Shown here: piece by piece, positions 53,001 through 62,000 of the stretch
Numbering within the stretch: position 1 is the first letter of the stretch
Layout: each line of letters starts with the position of its first letter
Assembly (NCBI GenBank): GCA_914767715.1
Contig: OU612075.1
Coordinates: 5,518,001 to 5,582,000, forward strand
Reading direction: 5' to 3'
Source of the DNA: Membranipora membranacea
Lineage: Eukaryota > Bryozoa > Gymnolaemata > Cheilostomatida > Membraniporidae
DNA length: 64,000 nt
Position numbers and translations under genes: made by a program
Notes under the pieces: model-generated
The model's database searches: none
What the model was told of the DNA's origin: nothing
Seen by the model: the letters and a program-made list of their open reading frames with translations, nothing else

Positions 53001-56000
53001 AAACCGAACCCCTCGTTTGTGGTGCCAGTTCCACAGCACAAGAACCCGTTTTTCACCACACCAATAGCGCCATAAATGTTGGATCAACAGCTGTATTGTA
53101 CTTCCTGGTATAGCACATTTATCACAGAATTTATCAGTTGATGGCTATTCAAATTTGTAATGGTACTCTTTACAACCACAGCTCTAAATTACTACCAATC
53201 TGACTTTCCTTTTTATCATTATTGGCATAAAGTTTCATTCTATAAATGTGATCTCCAAAATCAGCCATTGAGTAAAAAGGGGATCAACAGCAGCTGTATA
53301 TGTAGTTTGGGTATTATAGTACGTCTTTCACTAATTTTATTAGATAAGATGGCCATTGTGATTTGTAATGGTGCTCCATACAACCACAGATGTAATTTAA
53401 AAACCAATTTTTCTTTCCTTTTATCATTATTGGCATAAAATTTCATTCCATGAAATTGATCTCCAAAAGCGGCCATTGAGAAAAAAGGGAAAGATACACA
53501 CTGATGACATGATATACTATTGTATGTATATCTCTGATCGATAGAGAGTGAATTAATTCACTCACTAAGGAATTTGGTGTGTCGACCCGAGTTCAATTTT
53601 TCCAATTAGGGGGGGGGGGGGTCTAAAGAGCAGAGACACACATGATAGTAGTGTAGTATCGATGTCAGTGTGGGAAAGATACTCGATCTTATCACTCACC
53701 GATAGGCTCATAGATATTCTCACTGTCGTTGACGCTGCCAGCCCGGAGACTCTCCAGATCTTCGTAATGATTGCTTTCTCTCTCGCTGTCTGTCAAGCTT
53801 GGATGATCTTGCCGGCTACCGAATGGCCCAGTCTATAATTGGGAATAACATAACTTTACAGTTAATATGTTGTGTAGACAAGAAGGGCTGTCCATAATGC
53901 AACAGTGGACAGTGGGCAGTCATTTCATTCACATCAGATTTAATTTATGGTTGGGACTGGGAATTCCAGGAAAGTGCATCATGGGAATGGAGTAAAACTT
54001 TCCCCATTACAGTATACCATTCCATTGGCTAATCAATCCATTACTAGATTATTAATAACAAGAGTTCATATAGGAATCTGACCCATCACTAATGAGTAAA
54101 GAAATCACAAAAGTGGACAAGACATGAGCACCCAACTCTCCTAAAAGTATGGTCTGATTCACAGTCATACAGGCCCTAAAATAGGGTACAATTCACATCA
54201 CACAGTCATGGGCCGAGAGACACCGACCGAGATTATATAATTTGAGGGTATAGCAGTCATAAGGCTAGTTGTCCGATACCAACCATAGTTAACTACCTCC
54301 TCATGCCTCAATAACACCTTGAGGCGTCAGATTTTGTAAGATATATCAGGATTAGCTTGTACAGTAATGATTGATTGAGCATCACGGCTACAAGATGTTC
54401 AGGGGTTTCACCATCAGTAAACTCCCTATTAGGGAAGCTCAACATGTACAATCACTTATGTAGTCTCGCTCATGTAACGGTGGTTGGTGGTTGCGTCAGT
54501 TGGTTAAATAGAGTAATATTCACCAGACGCAAGCTAACACCATGGACTTCCCTTTTGAGACACTTCCGGGTAGAATAGTCACCTTCCAGTCTGGATCGGG
54601 AGCGAAACTATTGATTGAATCATTAACCGAAACAAGAAACTACCACTTAGGATAGACGAGACGACTTTTTTTTTGATTGACTCACTTTTTGACAGTTGAC
54701 AATAATCCAGAAGAAACAGCCAGTCTATATCCAGATGACTATTTCTAGATATTTAGTTGCCAGCAGCTGGCGTTGACAGTGTAACTCAAACATGACAGCG
54801 AAAAGTACAAGTGTACAAAACACAGCAGCAAGTCTGTGAATGAATCATAGCTATCCAAACAAAGAGTAAATTCTTTTAATCAGTAATTAGAAAAATAGCT
54901 CAAAAGCTTTTCACCTGGAACAGCAGCTCACTTCAGTGATTTTTGTTTCTGGAATGTACTTCTATGAAAACTCAAATGAGAAAATAATATATAAATCCAT
55001 TAGCTAACAAGGAAAATAATCTGTTCTGTAGACGAATTCCATTCCATCAGAGAAACACGACGAAATATTGTCGCTGACTTGAAGCTGCGCTTTGAAATGC
55101 ACACGATTCTATCACAAAGAGGATTACCCAGCTTAGCAGGCAGCCTAAGGTTCCAAAAAGCAATAGCTGCAGTCCAAACAGTCACGGGTCGGTGTCAGCT
55201 TTCATTCATCAAGTCGCTGACATTGAAGAAAGGCCCACAAAAAAATTACATCCTCATGATAACAACATACGCGACCAAAATCTATATAGTTTATTATCAT
55301 TGTGAGCATGCATGGATAGCTGAGGATAGTCGGCATCGAAACAAATAACAAACAACCATTTAACAATCAAAATATTGACATTCTGATCAACTCAGCATGA
55401 AATCAATGCAGGAGAGTTTCACTTCACAGCTTGATCATGCGGCCACTTTTAACCTTATCGCATTCCTTGTGATAATAAAAAAATAGCTATAGGGCCTGAA
55501 CCTTAAACCGCAATTAGGCTAATACACCCAGGTATGCAGGTATGCTATCTTTATTAGGTATATTCGAGGGGTAACTGGAGACAGGACAACCCATAGACTG
55601 AACAACAAATCATTGAGTCTATGAGACAAACCTGAACACAACATACACTCATTGTAGTCAGGAGTTATTTTCTCTAAACTTAAATGTGGCCATTACTGAT
55701 GTACCAATGTGGACTCTACAAGGATCCATGGTGTCTTGGTCTCCGTCGAAGTAGGGAGTATGGAACATATTCGTCAATGCTTTCTATTATTGTCACAACT
55801 GAATTGCGAAGTTGTTTCTCCCTGGACATAGGATGGACCTTGTTTGAGCAGTGGGCAATGAGGGAGTTCAACGGTGTGAGGGAGTGAATCAGCTCTTCTA
55901 TCTTCACTGAATCTCAAATAAAAATGACGAAGAGCAGATTATGAAGTCCAAAAGAACCAAAATAAATATATATATATATTGATGTGAAAACTGCAAACAG

Positions 56001-59000
56001 GTCACTCACCTGACTGGGATAAGCAGTGCTAGGAGATGATGGGTACCTCTGTAGGTTGTGACCCCCACCTGTGGCTGGAATGTTTGAGTTATGAGCTAAT
56101 TCAGGATAACCGCTACCTTCTGCATTAACACCACTATCAGAACTAAGATAGAATTGTCTACCCCCGACAGTATTACCACCAGATGGCGCTAAATGGCTAT
56201 CAGTTCTGAGAAAAGCGGGTCTGTCTATACCTTCACCGGGTGTTGTGGGGAATACACCAGGCGTTGTGGGGAAAACGGGAGAGTCCATGTCGGTTTGAGG
56301 AGTAAAAACATCGTTGGACAGATAGCTAGATGTTGATGAAGTTATGGTGGCGACCTTAGGCCGCGGTCCACCGCTGAATGTCTCAGCTTTAGCTATTATC
56401 GGCCCCGAGGAGGCAGAGGAGTCTTTTTCGTTTGATCCGGCGGAGGAGAAAGTTCTGCTGGGCTGTTTGACCTCAGCGGGAGAAAGTTGCATAGGACTGG
56501 TTTGAGCATCGCTGTAATGTACAGCCGGGGGTTTGGTTGGAGTTTCAATTTGAACAAACTTTGCGATGTGAACGACTTGAGTACCGTTTCGATCAGATCT
56601 GTTGAGTTTCTGAGGGGTGGGGCCATTGAACTGAACCTCCGCATTAGAAGTTATAATAGGCTCTGGTTCTTCTCGCAGTGAATTCTGGGAATTCTTAGCC
56701 TTAGCTTGTGCGAGCGCTTCGTGTATTGCGGGCTGGTGATCGAACATACCCACAATGCTCTTGACAGAACGTCCTTTTTCTGAGACAACCTCACTGGTCA
56801 CTGGGCAAGACGGAGATGAGTTAACATTTTGTTCAGTGTTGCGGTTTTTCTGCATTATACGCTTCATACTCTCAGCACGACGAACTACAGGCCCAAAACT
56901 AGCTTTGCTAGTCATAATTGGAGGAGGCCCTCCTACACCACCGTCTTTACCGTGATTCCCAGCGGTACCATTGCTGGAAATCCTTTGGGAATCCCAAAGT
57001 CTCTGTTTATTGTAGTTTTCCTTATCATGGAGTTGGGAGCCTGAATTGTAAGATGAATTCATAACGAGATGGGAGGAAGACTTCCAGTTTTGCTGTTCTT
57101 GTCTCATTGGTCTGCCCTGACTGTAGTTTCTTGGTGACTCATTCCTTAGAGGTATCGATGGGTGATAGTTTGCAGGGGGTGGAGGCACCTGAAACATAAA
57201 AATTAATTATTTAAATCATGCAAAATCGGCATAACAAAACAGCGGCAATATCAATACGGTACTTGAACCAGAAATGCAACTTTATTATCATAATCAATTA
57301 TTTCGTGTACAAGACAATTAATCTATGCCATGCGGCCTGCACAACAAAAGGGTTTCATGTCTTAGCATAACAATGAATTGATGATCAAAGGATTGGCGAT
57401 TGCCAAAAATACATAGAGGAATAAAACATTCAGGAATTTCAAGTTTTAGATTCAGAGTAGGGCGACCTCAGGCGAAATTAGCATAGTAAATGAAGGATGA
57501 AATTAGTGAGTTGTTTGACTGATTTCTCATATCGCAGTGTAGTATCTATTAATAGTCAGCAAGAGTCACATGTGAAAGAAAAAAGACTAGGAGAAGACTG
57601 GCCCAACGTTGTGAAGTGAACCCAGATGTAAAATGATTGAGGAAGGAATAATGATTAATAGCAATTAAATGATAGAAATATCATTCCTGTGCCCAGAATA
57701 TCCACACAATGTGACATCGAACCATCGCACAATTAAAATTGCCAAGTTTTTCTTCCTGGCCATGTCAGGACCCATGATTTACATGAATGCCTCTTTAAAT
57801 TACTCAAGTACACCACAAGTTGCAATAAGGAAGAAAAATAATACAGCATTCCACATAAGTGGTAAGGTCAAACCAAGCCAAATAGCCATACTCTCTGCCA
57901 TTGAAACAGGATGCAAAAAAGAGTACTATTGGTTTAAACAAAATTACACTATGGTGGTAAGCGGGTTGAACTTACAACTTTCAAGTCAAGCAAGTCTGCC
58001 TGTTTCCAATCAAATGGTAACCGTTACTCACTGAATTAGCTACGCTTGGGTAACAAGGCGTCATTATGATAAAACAAAAAATGTTTGATCCACTGGTTGA
58101 ATTTCACCACCTTTATCTCGCCAAATCTAAATTGTTTTAGGAGACCAATTATTAAACAAACCAGGAAAACACAGAGTGATTTATCAGGCTATTGTTACAG
58201 TGAGAACTCATATTCAGGAAGAACTAGTAGTTTTTGTACTATGATTGATGGCCAGTGCTGGTAGCGTAATAAAATATGTAATGGGTGTATCAAATAACTG
58301 CAAATTGCCAAAATACCGACAAAATTACAGATCAATCAAAAAACAACAACATAGCCGCTGACATGTGCAGTTAGATGAGAAGCTATCTAACCCAACCCAT
58401 TCAGGTGAACTTGTCTTCTAAAATTGACCAAAAACATAAGTGGGATGATATGATGCGGAAATAAGTAGTTCAAGGACTTGCATTTCAACCAGCACTTTAA
58501 AGTACCCATGTAGATTTAACCAAAGAACGTAGTTTTATATGTTATAACATGGCAGCCGTTGCCCACATTGCCCACCTGTCTGTAAAAGGATTTAGAAGTC
58601 AGCGACCCCGGGCCTTGACCTCTGGATGATAAACATACATAGGCCTCTTCAAAAACTACTTAATGAAGATTTGTATTTAGACTATGACCTAACCCAAGTG
58701 ATGATACACCCTAAAGGCTGGCCCACATTGTCCCAGACAGCCATCCCAATGTCATCTGGGACGGTGTGGACCAGCCTTAAACAGGCTGCTACATTTAAAA
58801 GAATCACTACTCTATAACTCACCTTGGTCACTTCAATGAATGGAGCTTAGGAGGTAATGAATTTCAAAAACAAGGCCTGCATTCTACTAAGTACACAGCT
58901 CACAAATAAAACAATAGACACAGTGAGAGCTAGTACCTCAAGGTATCACTTTCGGACATGTAGACATGCCTAGCTAACAAAGTATCGTTTTGTACAAATA

Positions 59001-62000
59001 ACTTGTGTGTGAATATGAAACTCTAGCCCATGCTAATGTACTTAATTGCGGGGCAATGTTTTAAACCTGATTTGCTGCCTAAGAAATATCTTGTGACTAA
59101 TCCGGTGACCCAGCATTTTTCTTAGAAGACAATCAAAATGTCAATCTCTCGTTGAGGATAAACATGCAGATGGCTATTTGCTGTGGATTATTTACTGGCT
59201 TTAAATCTGCGTCTGAGCTGTGTTCAGTTCATCGACAGTTGATAGCTTCCGTAGAACATAATAGTACTAGGGCGGTGCTGTACCAGCCTGAGAATCAATA
59301 GGTCTTAAAATTCTTTGGTCTGGTTGCGTCGTTAAAGTATCTTCCCAAGTGCTTTGCCTTTTTATAAGGCAAAATCTAGTTCTGAATGGCGTCAATATGA
59401 CACTCAAATAACAGAGCTTTCTCAGTCACAAGCAAATTATGTCATAGACATATTATATTAAAATAATTTGACAGAAAAGGCAGACATATTACAATGTCTA
59501 TGACATAATTATCTTAATGAAACAACTACTTCAATCCAGCCTCTGTAGTGAAGTCAGCACCTTCCTTACTCACCTTGTTTCCCACAGTAATTGATTCTCA
59601 CTTGGTGTAACAGATTCGATGACTAAATTCCGATTCGATAACTAGGTGATTACTCACAAAGTCAGCCTTGATCTTTGTTAATATTATTTTGATATGCAAT
59701 GCTGGTATTGAAACTTGTCTGGATATTATTGAATTTTCTTTACCTACAAACCAATTGATCTGAAAAAATCGAAACCTTTCAAACTTTATAAATGCCAGCG
59801 GATGAGTGATCATTGGCTTATGTAGTTTACACGCTTCATTGTGTGTCAATGTAAGAGATATTCATAGTGTTTATCCAAAGCAATTTGCAAACAATAAATC
59901 TACCCTCATATAAAAAGATAGACATTCTGATCAGATACAATGGAAAGGTTGATTCACACTTTTATGATTTTTGTGAAATGGGATCGGGCTTTTAGGCAAA
60001 GGTGCACATATCGTTTTTCGCTGTTACCTAGTGAGTCATTGCCATAGGCCTAACTAAACTTTGAATAATTCATTATATCAATTTGAAAATGACTTTTGAC
60101 AGTGAATACACATTTACAAATGTTGATAGGCAGGGACTGAACACGGAATTCCGTGACTTTTCAATTTGTGTTAGCGGTTACCTCGATCTTTGAGAGCATG
60201 AGTTGTCAATTTTGATCAAAAAGATTGATATTCCCTTAATTATAATGCCAGAGCTGAGTGATTTTTAAGGTGGTACAAAATTTTAATTTGATAGTAATGG
60301 GTGCTCATGAAAACTTTACATGATAAATTGACCAGCTAATTAAACTGAACAACCGTTGATATTGGCACTAAGGCACTACGAACATTACTGCCTTTCAAGC
60401 CTGTCGAAAAGTGTAAGAGGTACGGGTACGAAGTATAGGGGTGCCTACTTAATTTTAGGATAGTGATCTGAGCTCTTCTCATGCTGTCAACTCTCAGACA
60501 GACTCAACAACAGAGTTATATGACAGAGTAGCGCCAGAAAGCTGCCACACAAGTGGCATCGGCGCGCAGATAATTTGTAGATATGAGAACTCTAAATAAT
60601 GACATGACTGACACTACATGTAGATGGAGTTGAAAGCCATCGTCTGGGTTGAGTATCTGCTTCAAACAGAAATGTGAGGATGAGAATGGTATATGCCTAT
60701 GATGATAAAAAAATGTTACGGGGATGACAGCGAGAAAGGCACTCTGCAAAGCTTTGAAGGGCCTTTAGCTGAATTGTGCTGTAACCAGGGAGTTTGGGAC
60801 AAACTCCAAACTCCCTAATATTACACAAAGTGACCCATGAATAACCTCGGAGTTATCTTACCTTGGCAATCAAGTGATTTGTGATTAAAAATTGACAAGT
60901 TAAGATATGGGATGATTATAAGCTTATAAGAGAAACATAAACTTATATTATGTTATGTTATTGGTTGTAATCTGGTAGTTCTTTCTGTATTGAGAATAAA
61001 AAATCATGGCCAATATGGGGCTCGAACCCATGACATTCGCGTTATTAGCACGACGCTCTAACCAACTGAGCTAATCGGCCAGTTGTTTTGTGAGTGGAAT
61101 TATTGCATATATAACTCAATGCTGATATGGTAAGACAACTACATTGAAAAACAAGGTAGTATGATTGGATAATTGTTTGCTTGTATCGATGAGTTTCATA
61201 ATGGTGAGAAATGATGCAGGCCATACAGGGCTAAATACACAAGGATGAGGCCTCTCCATAGAGTTATCATATAATAACTATATGGGCCCCTCTCTGCATG
61301 ATGTTGCAAGACAGTTTTTTTAGTCAGGGTAGCCATGTACGATGCATACTAAATATACAACATTAGAGTGGATTATAGGAGCTGGACTGAAAGAGGGAAT
61401 AGTTGGATGATCAGCAGTCCTACCAGACCAGCCAACACATTAGTAGCCTATTGTCCAGTTTGGTTGTGCGTAAATCTTACCTCTGGTGGTTTTCTGTACC
61501 GATTATGATCATTGTGTGCAGGCTTGTGGTATAGATTGGTAGTGGAATGAAATCCTCCTCCTCCGCCATATCCATTACCGCTGGAGACGAATCCAAAAGC
61601 ATCGACGATGCTGTGGTCGCTGCCAGAGGAGAGGGGCCGTAACTCTCTGTGTGACATGGAGCGCTGAGGCTGTGCTCCTGTAAAGTATAAATCAGGGGAG
61701 TTTTTCAATTAGAATGTGAGATGCTTACTAAAGCAAATGATCACTATCACATCGCTCAAGATTATCACTCACTTGGTCTTTCAATTAGACAGAATCGCTC
61801 CCAAATCGCTCACTCAGAATATTACTTCCATCATTGAGTGAGCGATTTATTTGCCTAGCAGATCACTCACTAAATGAGCGATCAGGTTTCTATTCTTGTT
61901 GTTTCTAATTGAGGACCCCCCAGAGCAACCATGAGAGCGATAGGAAAGTTACAGGGAATTCTACTTATATATCAGAGGTATATCCAGTCTGTACTCTGTA

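Larger units (their letters stand above)
57189..61480 (-). other. Shroom intron with tRNA gene and hairpins
   Basis: 4.3 kb; holds the tRNA-Ile gene (61007-61080), hairpins (58712-58780, 59437-59508) and a CAGGGAGTTTGG palindrome (60786-60816). A 121-codon plus-strand ORF at 57669-58034 resembles nothing I know. Confidence 0.55.

Noticed and set aside
57669-58034. 121-codon plus-strand ORF in a Shroom intron.
   Set aside because: Composition looks random, no domain, no splice or promoter context supporting a nested gene.
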